A stretch of DNA of 64,000 nucleotides from contig NC_045143.1 in assembly GCF_008831285.2 (NCBI RefSeq), positions 14,595,151 to 14,659,150 on the forward strand, in the 5' to 3' direction. The notes beneath the pieces were generated by a model, which ran no database searches, was not told the origin of the DNA, and was given only the letters and a program-made list of their open reading frames with translations. Positions 1-11,035 of this stretch are shown piece by piece (within the stretch, counting starts at the first letter, position 1; every line of letters begins with the position of its first letter). A program made the position numbers and the translations under genes. This stretch comes from Nymphaea colorata. Taxonomy: Eukaryota; Streptophyta; Magnoliopsida; Nymphaeales; Nymphaeaceae.

Positions 1-3000
1 TATAGTTGAGTCAAATCTACCAGATCCAACTCTAGCTCTACTAGTTTTGCTTGCTAAATTGGTTCTACCTATGGAATTGATTCTTCTCGTTGTATGATTT
101 CACAGGCATGGATTCCCTTGTTGTCTAAATTTAGGATTAATGACCAGCTTATGGATGGGTGTGAATGCCATCTTGATCATGTAAAAAGTAATGAGAAGAA
201 AATAAGCTGGATATTCATTTAGTGTGTATAGTGAGACAAATAATGAGATATGCACAAAAAAAATGAACTTTATTGTCAAACTTGAGGTATAAGGATCCCT
301 CCATCCCTATAGAAGTTTGGTAAAAGACAGAAAAGTACAATGAGTTTTTATTTGAGCTTCTTGCTTCTTCTTGGACAGTTCCTTGGTTTTTTCCTTGTTT
401 GGCTTTCTCTTGTAGCCAAGTCCTGCAGTTCCTCTATGACCAACTTCACTACTGACTGGCATCGATGATGCTGTCTTCATTAATCCACAAGCCTGAGTAC
501 AACTTGTAGCCCATCTTAATTATTGGGTGACATATTTAATAGTCATTTAGATCGTTCATATAAAGGATGCCCTCTGATAGCTGCCTCATTATCTTGCCAC
601 CAATGCCCAAGCAGTCAAGTCTGTCCCCAAGAATATCTGTCAAGTAAACATCATCAGAGTGCTAGACACTCGGCATCTCAAAGGTGCATGTAGAATGAAA
701 GAGTCGAGATTGTGGGAGTTTCTCTTTAGGATTCTCAGCTAGGACCATCGTAATAGTGCCTCCATGACTCCATTTGATGCATTGGTGTAGAGTGGATGGT
801 ACAACATTTGCCTCGTGTATGTATGATTGTCAAATGAGTAAATTGAAAGAAGGTGGCACATCTACCGTACAGAAAAGGACTATCTAGATGGTGAAGTTAA
901 TATGCGAGTCCAAATATATCTTGCATTTTACCATCTTCTTGCTCCTATCGAAACCATAAATGGTCATATCATCTAGTATGTAATGCTCATCCTTGAGGCC
1001 CAACACTTTAGTTGTAATCTATTAGTAGGTGTAGGATGTTCATGCAAGGAGTCCTCATTACAATATAAAGCAGATTTTTTGTGGAACTCATGAGGTTTCA
1101 ACAGATCATCATCTGAGAACGTGATCTGAGCATTTAGTATGATCGAGTTGATGGTCTATGCCACAGTTTCTGAAGTGGTGCTAGATTTGACCTTGATTTT
1201 CTTAAGCTCTTCCTCCAAAGTAGTCTTGTGCACAAGATAGGCATTTGTAAAGTCCAGAACTGAAATATTCAATTGGACGTTAAGGACCTACTGAGCTACT
1301 CTTTCTTCTGCTACTCAGGAAGATTCTGGTTTATCTTTTGTCCTATTTTTCTCTTTCTTGATCCATTGTTGAGGCACCTTGAAATGGGCCTTGGATGCTG
1401 TAGGCATCTCATTGGCATTGTATATAAGCTTCATGACAAGCTTGGGCTCACTGGTTTGGATTGTCATTGCAACCATTTTCTTACTGAGGGCTTGAATAAA
1501 ATCCAACAACTTCTACATTGATATGTCATCATGGCCATTGCAGCCATTGCGGCCATTTCTTCATGTTTGTGCAACCGAATATGGTCCTACAGATAGAAAG
1601 AAATATTATCCTCTACCACCATAGTATTTTTACAAGGGTCTTTGAATGGATCCTTTAGGACTTCTAGAGTGGCATCCTTGACCAGTAGATGGTCCTGTAG
1701 ATAGAAAGAAATATTATCTGCTACCGCCACAGTATTTTTACAAGGGTCTTTGAATGGGTCCTTCAGGACTTTGAGAGTGGCATCCTTGACCAATAGATTT
1801 TTGTCATTACAATAAATAATATGCTTGAGCGGTATACAGTCTTCAGTGTCATGGCCCAAAGTATGGTGAAATTTATAGTATTGATTATTTTGCCCTTCAT
1901 CTTGAAGGGATCTGATGCACAGTGGTGGGGTCCTTCAGGTAAGATATACTCCATAACCTCCTCCCTTTTTGCTCCAAATGACTAAACTTCTTGTCTCGTA
2001 TCCAAGAAGGGTTTATCACTTAGGATTGGACCGTGGTGCTTTCTTTCCATCTCCCTTACTGTTGTAGTTTTTTTGTTGATTTGGTAGGCTTGATTGCACA
2101 TTGGCTGATTTCTTACTTACAAATAGAACATACACCTGAGTGTTATTTGTTGTCTTGTAATCATCCATTTTAATGATGTTGCTGCTCTGTCCCATATATG
2201 CTTGGAGATAGCTGTTTTGGATGGCTCAACATTTTTAATCAAATCATAGAAAATTCTTGTACTCATGTTGTATGAGATGGTGGCATATGTGCTCTTTAAA
2301 ACCCCTTAAGTTCATAGTTACTACATGCTCTTCTAGCATTTGGATGTGATGTTTTAGGCTCGATATTCGCCACCTCTCAATGTATTCTTTGATAGTCTCT
2401 CCCCATTCTTGAAGAGATTAATGAGAGTCGGTGCCACAAAGAGGTTATGCTCATAGTTTTCTATGAAGGCATTGACCACCTATCAAAAGCTTGCATCTAG
2501 GTTGGGTCGATGGCTCCTAAATATCACTGGGCAGCCTGACACTCCAGGCATAGAGGGAAACAAATGAATAACACATTGTTATTGTTCATGAATTTTCCCC
2601 ACTTAGCAAAGAAAATTGATAAATGATTGTGTAAGTTTTCGGTCCCCTTGAACATTTTGAATTTCTTGAGAAGTCTTTCAAGCTTCTTGTCATCTAGCCT
2701 TTAACAAAAATCCCATTTGGAGTAGGTCTTCTTCCCCTGCTCTGAATCTAATAAACTATTTTCTCCATTTTACCAATGCAAGACTTGATAGATCTATAAT
2801 GTGCCCAGTGGAGATCTCAAGTTTTTGGGCTTCGATGGAACCTTCTGAATCCTTGTGACTAGCTCACTCCTTAATTCATCATTTGTTGAATCATCTTTTG
2901 AATAGCCAGCATAAGATTGGGATCTACTTGAGGTGGGTTCTCAATCTCTTGAAATTCAAGCTATTTTCCTTTTTCAGCTTGTGATCTTGTGCATGGAGCC

Positions 3001-3002
3001 AT
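1..3002 (-). mobile_element. Degenerate Ty3/gypsy retrotransposon, gag to protease part
   Basis: Read on the minus strand. Gag begins with ATG at 3002-3000 (MAPCTRSQAEKG). Further on come a retrotransposon-gag-like stretch (IKEYIERWR, about 2390-2350) and the gypsy gag signature GHDTEDCIPLK (about 1860-1820). The protease region follows: AQITFSDDDL near 1120-1090, and PPSFNLLI then SYIHEANVVPSTLHQ near 850-780, as in aspartic proteases of plant gypsy elements. A G-patch-like tail (MGYKLYSGLWINEDSI, then GLGYK) lies near 510-410. Many in-frame stops and frameshifts break every domain, so the element is dead. Reverse transcriptase and integrase would lie beyond the left edge. No LTR was recognised. 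Family assignment rests on remembered domain patterns, not a search. Confidence 0.8.
1581..1796 (-). repeat. In-frame 108-bp tandem duplication inside gypsy gag
   Basis: Two adjacent copies start at 1581 and 1689. They encode, on the minus strand, two versions of a 36-codon block containing LLVKDATL, VLKDPFKDPCKNT and DNISFYL. The copies differ at only a few positions. Because 108 is a multiple of three, the duplication keeps the reading frame. Confidence 0.85.
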
Positions 3003-3243
3003 AGAAAATCTTTTTAAAAGTTTTACCTGAACAAACATGCTAGTTTGAGAAGAGAGACAAAAATGACATGGTTTTGAAAATAGAAAGAAAGACATATATT
3101 CATTTAGCATATTAGAGGGGAATAAAATGTCAAAATGTCATTAAATTGTAAATGTTGTTCAAAATAATGACTCAATGACACTATGGAGTAAGAGACTAAC
3201 AGTTTCCCACTAGTTCATGTGCCTTCTAGACCTAGCTAGTTTC

Positions 3244-3245
<2 letters not shown>
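3003..3245. other. Leader region upstream of gypsy gag
   Basis: Sequence directly upstream of the minus-strand gag start. No gene is recognised. It presumably belongs to the retrotransposon, but no primer-binding site or LTR edge could be pointed to. Confidence 0.4.

Positions 3246-3284
<39 letters not shown>
3246..3284. repeat. (TA)n microsatellite
   Basis: About 39 bp of uninterrupted AT/TA dinucleotides. Confidence 0.95.
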
Positions 3285-3285
<1 letters not shown>

Positions 3286-3539
3286 ATCAATCCCTCAGGA
3301 CCACTCTCCAGTAGCCGAACTATAGATGGCCTACCATGCTTTATTGTCCAGATCAAAATCCATGAGTGTCTTGAAGTCTTTTTTTATCATATAGAAATTC
3401 ATCTGCCTCTAGGAGAACTGTGTTGTGCATCATATAATAGGCTAATTAGAAGAATTTCTTACATCATATCATCATAGGTTTAGTAGGGTGGCTACTCGTT
3501 CATATAGAAAAACTCCTAGACGATGTGCTCCTTGACTAG

Positions 3540-4130
3540 CTCATCTATCATCTGCCTAACCCTTGATCACGTCAGAATATTCCATCACAAATTGGGTGAG
3601 ACCCCTATAGAGAAATGCAAAATCAGCCAAAGCAAGTAAAAGGCACTAATTCTTGATGTTTCTCCCATCCTGAATTGAATGTAGAATGCATAGATCTACT
3701 ACTTGAGCGATTTGGCCCTCATCTACTTTGTTTTACCTCCAAAGTGTGCATGAAAATCTTTCTTAAGGTCCTAGTTTCTGATGCCCATGAGCCCATACAA
3801 TAGGTCCTTATAGTTGACGGCCTTAAAGTTGGTGATGAACTGATAAACGATTGGATCTCTGTAACGTCCCACTGGCTCTCGCAGACCCAAGATGTAGGTG
3901 AACTTATTTAGGAGAGGTGTCATTTCTCCAATGGGGAGCCAAAATGTGAATATGTATGAGTTCCACATCTAAGCCAATGCATGAATCAAGTGACTATTCA
4001 TATAACGACCCAATGGCAATGCTATTGCCTTGAGACCACAATCTTTTAAGTGATGGGAGAAAATCTTCACAAACTTCTCAAACTACTAGTGGTACAGACC
4101 TAGCATGAGTCCATCTGTGAGAATAGGTTT
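3540..4130 (-). pseudogene. Decayed plant-mobile-domain-like ORF upstream of gypsy gag
   Basis: On the minus strand a 65-codon open stretch (3968-3771) reads MWNSYIFTFWLPIGEMTPLLNK, then FTYILGLREPVGRYRDP. The pattern 'FxxPxGExTxxLxxxxxILGL' is typical of the plant mobile domain and the related domain often carried upstream of gag in plant gypsy elements. Weakly coding-looking sequence continues on both sides (LKAIALPLGRYM before, DLKKDFHAHFGG after) but is cut by stops. It has the same orientation as the gag at 3002-1, so it is probably part of the same element or a nested one. It is not functional. The assignment is by motif likeness only. Confidence 0.45.
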
Positions 4131-5935
4131 GAGCTTGGGTCACCTCTAAGAATAGAGTTTACAATATGTCCCTAAGGAAATGTCCTGATCATGGTTATTG
4201 ACAAAAATGATATGATGGGGGTGAGGATAGACATATAAATTAACACAAAAAAATAAAGGATAGCTGGACTAGGTAATGAGACCATGCCTATCAAGGCCAA
4301 CCAAATAAGAGGTTCCAACTGAAATGACAATTTTGACCCTGATATGCTAAAGAGACCCTACAAGATGACATTGGAAAGGAAAATTCTCGACAATTTTGAC
4401 ACAAGGAGAGAAGGGCTCTTTTGAAAAGTCTATTCAATATTTTATGAAAAATTTGGTGCATAGTGATAAAAAAAAGTGCAGAGAGATCAAACAACATGCA
4501 CACAGAATGCTTCAAACAATACTCCTCAATGACATAGCTCTATTAGCAAATGTTTGAAATCAGCTTGGTTTCCTAAATTGGTTATCTTAGGATTTCAAAT
4601 CCTAAGTTGTTCCATATACTAGATATGCCTATATACTTGGACAAGAAGTCCATATTACATAGCATATACTCCTTCAAATGAGATTCTTAAAATTAAGGGT
4701 CTTTGTTCCCTTGATCACTCACCAATATACCAGGCTAATGCCTTAGTACAAGTGAGGGGAGGGCCAATACCCACCTCTAGTAAGTTGGTCCAGACATTGA
4801 ACCAACTTGAGCCAATGCATATAAGGAGTATTCCAGGACATGATGACTAGAACATATAGGTGAGTGGAAATTTTAAAATATGCATTTACATGCACAAACT
4901 ATTGGCTCTAATGCAATGTAAGCCTAAGATGAGTGCTAAAATCAAATAGATGAGCAAACATTTTATCATACAACTATCACATTGGGAGAGGTAATATGTA
5001 ATACAATATCTATGTGAGCATGAAAAATCCCTCTTAATTCTAAGTCTTAATGTACATCAAAAATATATGCATACACCAAATGAGAATACCTAGATAACTC
5101 TCAGAGTAAAACAACATTTAAAATTTAGAAACTTGAAACATTTTGGTGTAGTCAAGACAATAATAGCTCCCATTACAATTGCCACTTTTGTTTACATGTA
5201 AAATTTTTCAATCTTACATGCAGGCCATCATAATAAATTAGACATCATTACTCGTACTTGCTTTCATTCCTTGTGCAGAATTCTGAAAGACAAGACATGA
5301 CTTGTCAATATGAGGTATGGTCTTTCATGGTACCCTTACTAAGGAATCAGACCAAGGATAGACTAAATGTTCCAATTCCTAAGTCTAAATGTTATCTAAT
5401 ACCTTTGAAAAGCAAATGTACTCTAGTTTTAAAATCATGCAAGATTTGAAATGTAAATAGATCTAAAAAATAGGCTTATGAACAAGAAGAATTAAAGCTT
5501 GGTGTTGTTCATGTCTAGATTATCATAGATCAATGCAAATTGATGTCCTAAATCTAATATGATGCACACAAAAACTAAGTCATGTAGACCTAGAGTCCAG
5601 TTTCTATTAGGAATAGGATGTAGAACATGGACCTATTAGGAGAAGGTTGGATCTGAATTCTAGATATATAATCATGATTTGAGAAGCTATATATAATTCA
5701 TGTCCTAAATTTGAAATAGGAGACGTAGAAGTCAAAATATCAGTTCATGTGATTGGTACTCATTATCCAAAATCTAAGGTGAAAAATTCCGTAAATTTGA
5801 TCTTGTATTTATGATTGGATCTTTTATGATCCAAATCCTAAATGGATAGATCCCAATCTAATGATTATAGGGTTTAAAATATTGTATTTAAGTTTGATTT
5901 TATAGGGATTGAGTGTCTCTTTATGATCAAATACT
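4131..5935. other. No gene recognised
   Basis: AT-rich, with stops frequent in all frames. The short open frames here show no recognisable domain. It may still be old retrotransposon sequence belonging to the gypsy element on the left. Confidence 0.6.
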
Positions 5936-5939
5936 CATT

Positions 5940-6190
5940 TGCTTTGAAATTCAATCCAAGATCCAAGATCTAAAATCTAAGGTTGAAGATCCAAATCTAG
6001 AGTCTAGAAACTTAAATCCATAATCTGAGATTTGTGACTCGAGACTCTATGTGAAATCTGATTCAAGATCCAAAATCCAAAATCCAAGATCCAAAATCTA
6101 AGACTTGATGTCCAAAATTTGAGCTCCAAGATCCATAATCCAAAATCTGATACTTGGGATCAAAATGCGATACTTGAGATCCAAATCCAA
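5940..6190. repeat. Imperfect short tandem repeat, GATCCAAAATC type
   Basis: Roughly 250 bp built from degenerate ~9-11-bp words such as AGATCCAAAATC, AGATCTAAAATC and TGAGATCCAAATCC. There are many copies of GATCC/GATCT followed by AAA. It is not coding; the register is too irregular to give a copy number. Confidence 0.7.
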
Positions 6191-6856
6191 GTACATTACA
6201 CTTAGGTTAATGTCATGGTTTAGTTCCACATAAGGTTTATGATTTGAATCCAATACTTGGAATTGAGATCAAAGATCCAAATGGTCTAGGGGTAAGTTGG
6301 TCAGAATGATTGGGTTTAGTCTTGCCTACACTGCGCTCGTACCTACTTGGACGAGTTTGACTGTAATAAGTGGGTTTGGTCTTAGTCAAACTATATACTA
6401 TATACTTCATTCATTTCATATGAATGAGTGTTTAAAGGAGTTTGACTTGCTTTAGGTTATGGGGCTAGGTTCATACATAGTAGGCTCTAAGACTGGCTGA
6501 ACTAGGTCTTAGAGAATTGAGCTAGTTTGGACTCTCTCCCTACATGACCTAGAGAAAAGTATGATTTGAAATTATTCTTGTATGAGCACCAGGCTAGATT
6601 CAAGCTTTCACATGCCTGGGCTAATGCACACCAGATGTGCTATTTGGCTGACCCAGACTTGTATCAAACAAGGGTACATGTGCATTCAAGATGATTCATA
6701 TCATGTTAAAATAGAGGTACAATGCATGATTAAAGAAAACATGAAGAAAACTATATTCTATATGCATGCTTTAACTGAAAATAAATAAGCAAAAGCAAAG
6801 AATTTAAAAGAAAGAGACAAGGAAGAGCAGGGCATACTTGACCCTTATTCTTACCC
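6191..6856. other. No gene recognised
   Basis: Between the short tandem repeat and the MITE. The 68-codon open frame at 6582 has no recognisable feature. Confidence 0.6.
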
Positions 6857-7059
6857 TAAGGGCCCGTTTGATGGGCAGGAAATCTACTGTAGCAGAGGGA
6901 ATTTATTTCAAATTTTTAAAAATTTTTCCAATCAAACATGGAAAAAAATTTTGGACCATTGGAGGTGATTCCGGAAATATATTTCCGGAAAAATTTTTCC
7001 AGCCAGAGGGGTGGAAAAATTTTTCCGAAAATATTTTTTGGACCGTTGGAGGAAGAATG

Positions 7060-7525
7060 GACGGGAAGGAAGAAGAAGGGAAGGGGAAGAAGGGAAGGGG
7101 AAGAAGGGAGGAGGAAGGAAGGAGGGAGGAAGGAGGGAGGAGGATGAAGGAAAGGAGGGAGGAGGAAGAATGGACGGGGAGGAAGAGGAAGGGAAGAAGG
7201 GAAGGAGAAGAGGGGAAGAAGGGAAGGAGAAGAGGGGAAGAGAGGAAGAAGGGGAAGAGGGCACGGCGAGGAGGGAAGGAGAAGAGGGCACGGCGAGGAG
7301 GGGAGGGGAAGAAGGGGAAGAGGGCACGGGAGGAAGGAGAAGAGGGGAAGAAGGGGAAGAGGGGGAAGAGGGCACGGCGAGGAGGGAAGGAGAAGAGGGA
7401 AGAAGGGGAAGAGGGCATGGCGAGGAAGGAGAAGGGAAGAAGGGAAGGAGAAGAGGGGAAGAAGGGAAGGAGAAGAGGGGAAGAGGGCACGGCTAGGAGG
7501 GAAGGAGAAGAGGGGAAGACGGTTT
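7060..7525 (+). repeat. Purine-only GA-rich minisatellite inside the MITE
   Basis: About 465 bp made almost only of G and A on the plus strand, with a ~22-bp core of the type GGGAAGGAGAAGAGGGGAAG and a longer variant containing GGGCACGGCGAGGA. It keeps long frames open on both strands: a 343-codon frame from 6838, and minus-strand frames of 252 and 147 codons. These consist only of E/G/K/R or P/S/F/L residues and are artefacts of composition. Confidence 0.9.
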
Positions 7526-7660
7526 GGGTGAGGGTTTCAGCAGACGGTTTCCTCCTCCTCCTCCTTCTTCCTCCTTCTTCCCTTCCTTTCCTCACTCGTG
7601 CCCTTCTTCTTCCTCCCTCTTTCTTCCCTTCTTCCTCGTTCTTCCTCACCATTTCCACCA
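7526..7660 (+). repeat. Pyrimidine-rich tract facing the purine tract
   Basis: Directly after the GA block, and still in the MITE, the plus strand switches to CT-rich sequence (CCTCCTCCTCC, TTCTTCCTCC and similar). A purine block followed by a pyrimidine block of similar words could fold as an inverted repeat. Confidence 0.7.
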
Positions 7661-7884
7661 AACTAAGAATTTTTTTTTTAGAAAAATATTTCTTTTATAA
7701 CAAACACAAGTTGGTTTTGGAAAAACTGAAGTATTTCCAGTTCTTTAATTCCAGAAATATATTTCTGGATTTTTTTTCCAGAAATATATTTTTGGCCATC
7801 AAACGGCCCCTAAAGAAATTAAATAAATCTAGTCTAGAAGATAAACATGCTAAATTAGAACATTGTTAAAGCAATCAAGAAAAG

Positions 7885-7963
7885 TAAACTAAACTAAACA
7901 TGCTAAAAAAAAACTAAACTAAACTAAACATGCTAAAAAAAAAACTAAACTAAACATGCTAAA
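7885..7963 (+). repeat. Short tandem repeat (AAACTAAACATGCTAAA)
   Basis: Three successive copies of a ~30-bp unit containing ACTAAACTAAACATGCT followed by 7-9 A residues. Found ~75 bp beyond the MITE. Confidence 0.85.
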
Positions 7964-8235
7964 GGAACACCAATCTAAACATGCATATAGAAAAAAAATC
8001 AAAGAAAAAAATCAAATTGCAAATAGGAAAGAAAGATAGGAAAATAAATTATTTGAAGCTGGTGCCTTGGTTGAGCTCACTCTCACGACCTCTACCCTGA
8101 GTTTGGTTGGGTCTAGGTTGAGAGCTAATGCAGTCTGAATAGCTCAAGTTTATACAGCTAAAAGGGAGAGAGGAGACCTATTTATAGGAGAGTGAAAGGG
8201 AAAAACCCCTTTGAAATTTTTGATACATGACTAAA

Positions 8236-8239
<4 letters not shown>

Positions 8240-8303
<64 letters not shown>

Positions 8304-8304
8304 C
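8240..8304 (+). repeat. (CT)n microsatellite
   Basis: About 60 bp of uninterrupted CT. Confidence 0.95.
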
Positions 8305-9599
8305 AAAACTCAAAAACCATAGGTTAAAACAAGTTTTCAATTAAAGTTTTGCTCACTGCGATTTCATTCGGACTCCAAATTCAATTCTATGAAAGGCCAC
8401 ATTTGCATGGAGGAGTATTGATTGATTCTTTTAAAGTATATGGATTAACATTGAATGTGGAGGACAAACAACACGAGAATATGAAATGGAGAAAACACAC
8501 TTTTAAACCTTATTCTAAAATTTAATATAAATAAAAAAAATGTTCATTCTGGCCACTTACTGATACCGATTTTGTTTCCGTCTATGCTGGAGTGCTCAAC
8601 AGATAATTCTTCATGTTTTAAGTGCTTATGTGTGAATTCACATTAACTGCAGAGTGAGAAAATTACCATACATTTTTGAGATATAATATACTTTAAAATC
8701 ATATGTACATCCTAAATCTGGGTTTGATGTTGAGACCTAGATCTGGGTCCATATCCAATAAAAACTCTAGAACATGGATCCAAATATGGTATTGAAATTG
8801 GGATTATGTTTTGTCCATCCAGGATTTGAAATGTGAAAAATGGATCTAGGACTATAAAAATAGGTCGGCTCTGTGACTTGGATATGAGTTCCAGACATGG
8901 AAATAAGACTTGGATATATGATCTACATTAGAAATATGAAATGAAGATATGAAAATAGCATGGTCTTGGACTTCGCTTAAGCTGGACTTAGTGGGTTCAA
9001 GTTGCATGCCATGGACAGGACTTAGCGGGTTCAAGCTGGATGACATGGACTGGACTTGGGTTAGGTATAATTTTTGAAAAAATGGGTTTAGACGTAGGCT
9101 GCATGCTGGCTTAGCCTAGGTGCTTTGGAAAATTCAGTTTTAATGAGAAATTAGGGTCTGTTGAGCCTAGGCTCAGGCCTACTAGGTCTGAGGTTTTAGA
9201 ATCGAAGAAAATCATAAATCAAAGTATATGTGACCTGTGCCCATGTTTAATACAAAATAATATGGCTTAAAAAGGAGAAGACCGCTTTGCTCCTATGTGT
9301 CTTTCCAGAGTTCCAGATGAATTTTCTCGATCAAACTAAACCAGATATGGCCAAGCTCCTAAATAGGCTCTGGTTAAAATCTTTGTTGAAAACTTCCTCC
9401 TAGATTACTCTAAATATCAAAATCAATTTTTTACCAAGCCATATGTAGCACATTTATAAAGGAAATCAATGAAGGCCATGAAAATCTGATTTATTTTAGA
9501 ATTTTCACAAAAGTTACTTACCTATAAGGACATGTTGAAAGATTGGAGAAATTCACTTTAATTTTGTGAAATTGAGCTGAGCAAAAGTTTACAAAGTAT
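8305..9599. other. No gene recognised
   Basis: AT-rich non-coding sequence. Some family-repeat-like words (e.g. GCCTAGGCTCAGGCC near 9160) suggest old repeats, but no element could be delimited. Confidence 0.55.
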
Positions 9600-10125
9600 A
9601 GCAAGTACTAGGAATGAGCTACACGACCTTCAAGACCGAATTGAACTCAAAGTAAAAGAAATGTACTCAAATTGTACTAAGGCAGTATTGATTTATAATG
9701 ATTAACATAATCTTGGCTCGATTTCAGCTCACTTTATTAGGTTGAGCTCAAATTCAGCTCCAACCCCTAAAAACATGAGAAAGAAGCACTCATAACTGAA
9801 TTGAACTCAAAGTAGAAGGAATGAACTCAAACCGAAGTAAAGAAAGCTGGATTTATACATGATAAACATGGTCCTAACTTGGGTTTAGCTCAATCTATCA
9901 ACTTGAGCTCAAATTTGGCACAAACCCCTGAAAATAGAAGAGTGAAAGCACTCAAGACTGAATTGAACTCGAACCAAGACGAATGAAATTACACCGAACT
10001 AAAGGAACCTTGATTTATACATGATAAACATGGTCCTAACCTAGTTTTAGCTCACTCTTCCTGATTGAGATCAAATTCAGCTGAAATTCTCGAAAACAAG
10101 ATAAAGCAAGATTCAGTGGCAATTT
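9600..10125 (+). repeat. Tandem repeat, ~161-bp unit, about three copies
   Basis: The marker GAATTGAACTC recurs at 9638, 9798 and 9960, giving spacings of 160 and 162 bp. Each copy also carries GATTTATAxATGATxAACAT, a TAGCTCA-type word, and an AACCCCTxAAAA word, in the same order. It differs from the large satellite at 40.6-52.4 kb. Confidence 0.85.
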
Positions 10126-10940
10126 GCAAGTCAGTATAAAATTAAAACGCAGACTGAGTGACTCAAAATAAGTGTGATAAAACTTTCCCTCCATTAAGTT
10201 TAACTTTTTTTTTACTTGGTTGAGCTAAAGATCTCAATTTCCAATTTTAGGGGGCTGGCATCAGACTGAGATAACCCTACTGGGCAGCTAGGATGTAGGG
10301 GTAAAATGCTAATTTTTAGCATAGACAACCTAGGTAATCTAGGTCTAGGCATTTAATTCTAGTGTAAAAATGCTTGTATGGCTCAGAAATGGCCATTTGT
10401 TATTGAAATCAGTCTTTAAACATTAATTCAAAAATCACTTGGTGAAGGGTAAAATGGTCATCTGGACTTGTAAAAATTTTGAGTGTTCACACAGAGCTAA
10501 GTGCATGTGTACCAATCTTGATATGCGTGAATGAGTTGACCTAGATATCTGAATCATAATTGATTCTTTTTCAATTTAATGTTGGGACTTATCCATTCTT
10601 TTGGACCTTTGATTTCCATTGTTAATTAGTTTAAATTTTCATTGCTTGTCTATGTTTCAAATTTAGTTCAGTATAGTTAAATGCTATTATTTGACCTCCT
10701 ATTGCTGTAGGAATAATATATTTATTGCCTTTACTATTTCCAAACCATGTGGATGTTAGTGTTTAATTAGAAAGTAGTTTAGAATAGGATGTAATTAAGC
10801 TTAACCATAAATTGGCAGATTTCCAACAAATTTTGTCCATCATTTCATGTGTATTTTTAAAAAAAGTGTTGACTTGAAATTGTTGTTCTAGATTTTCGAG
10901 GGCGTTAATTGATAACCTATAAATTTCCATCCGAATTGGG

Positions 10941-10941
<1 letters not shown>
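10126..10941. other. No gene recognised
   Basis: AT-rich; no domain, RNA gene or delimited element seen. Confidence 0.6.

Positions 10942-11032
<91 letters not shown>
10942..11032. repeat. Compound microsatellite (TA)n(CA)n(TA)n
   Basis: Short TA block, then ~34 bp of AC, then ~42 bp of AT, without interruption. Confidence 0.95.

Positions 11033-11035
<3 letters not shown>

Larger units (their letters stand above)
6860..7810. mobile_element. Tourist-like (PIF/Harbinger) MITE
   Basis: The left end GGGCCCGTTTGATGGGC (from 6860) and the right end GCCATCAAACGGCCCC (to 7810) are near-perfect terminal inverted repeats. Both are flanked by the trinucleotide TAA (6857-6859 and 7811-7813), the target duplication expected of Tourist/PIF-Harbinger insertions. 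Subterminal palindromes of the type TTCCGGAAATATATTTCCGG (left) and CCAGAAATATATTTCTGG (right) support a single inserted unit. No transposase is present, so it is non-autonomous. At ~951 bp it is long for a MITE because its interior is expanded by a GA-rich repeat. Confidence 0.82.

Noticed and set aside
3217-3477. 86-codon frame with an (IY)n run
   Set aside because: Crosses a TA microsatellite and runs against the gypsy element's coding strand.
6838-7869. 343-codon plus-strand frame and 252- and 147-codon minus-strand frames
   Set aside because: All overlap the GA-rich minisatellite in a MITE and have residue content dictated by GAA/GGA/AGG or their complements. No domain, and both strands are open at once.
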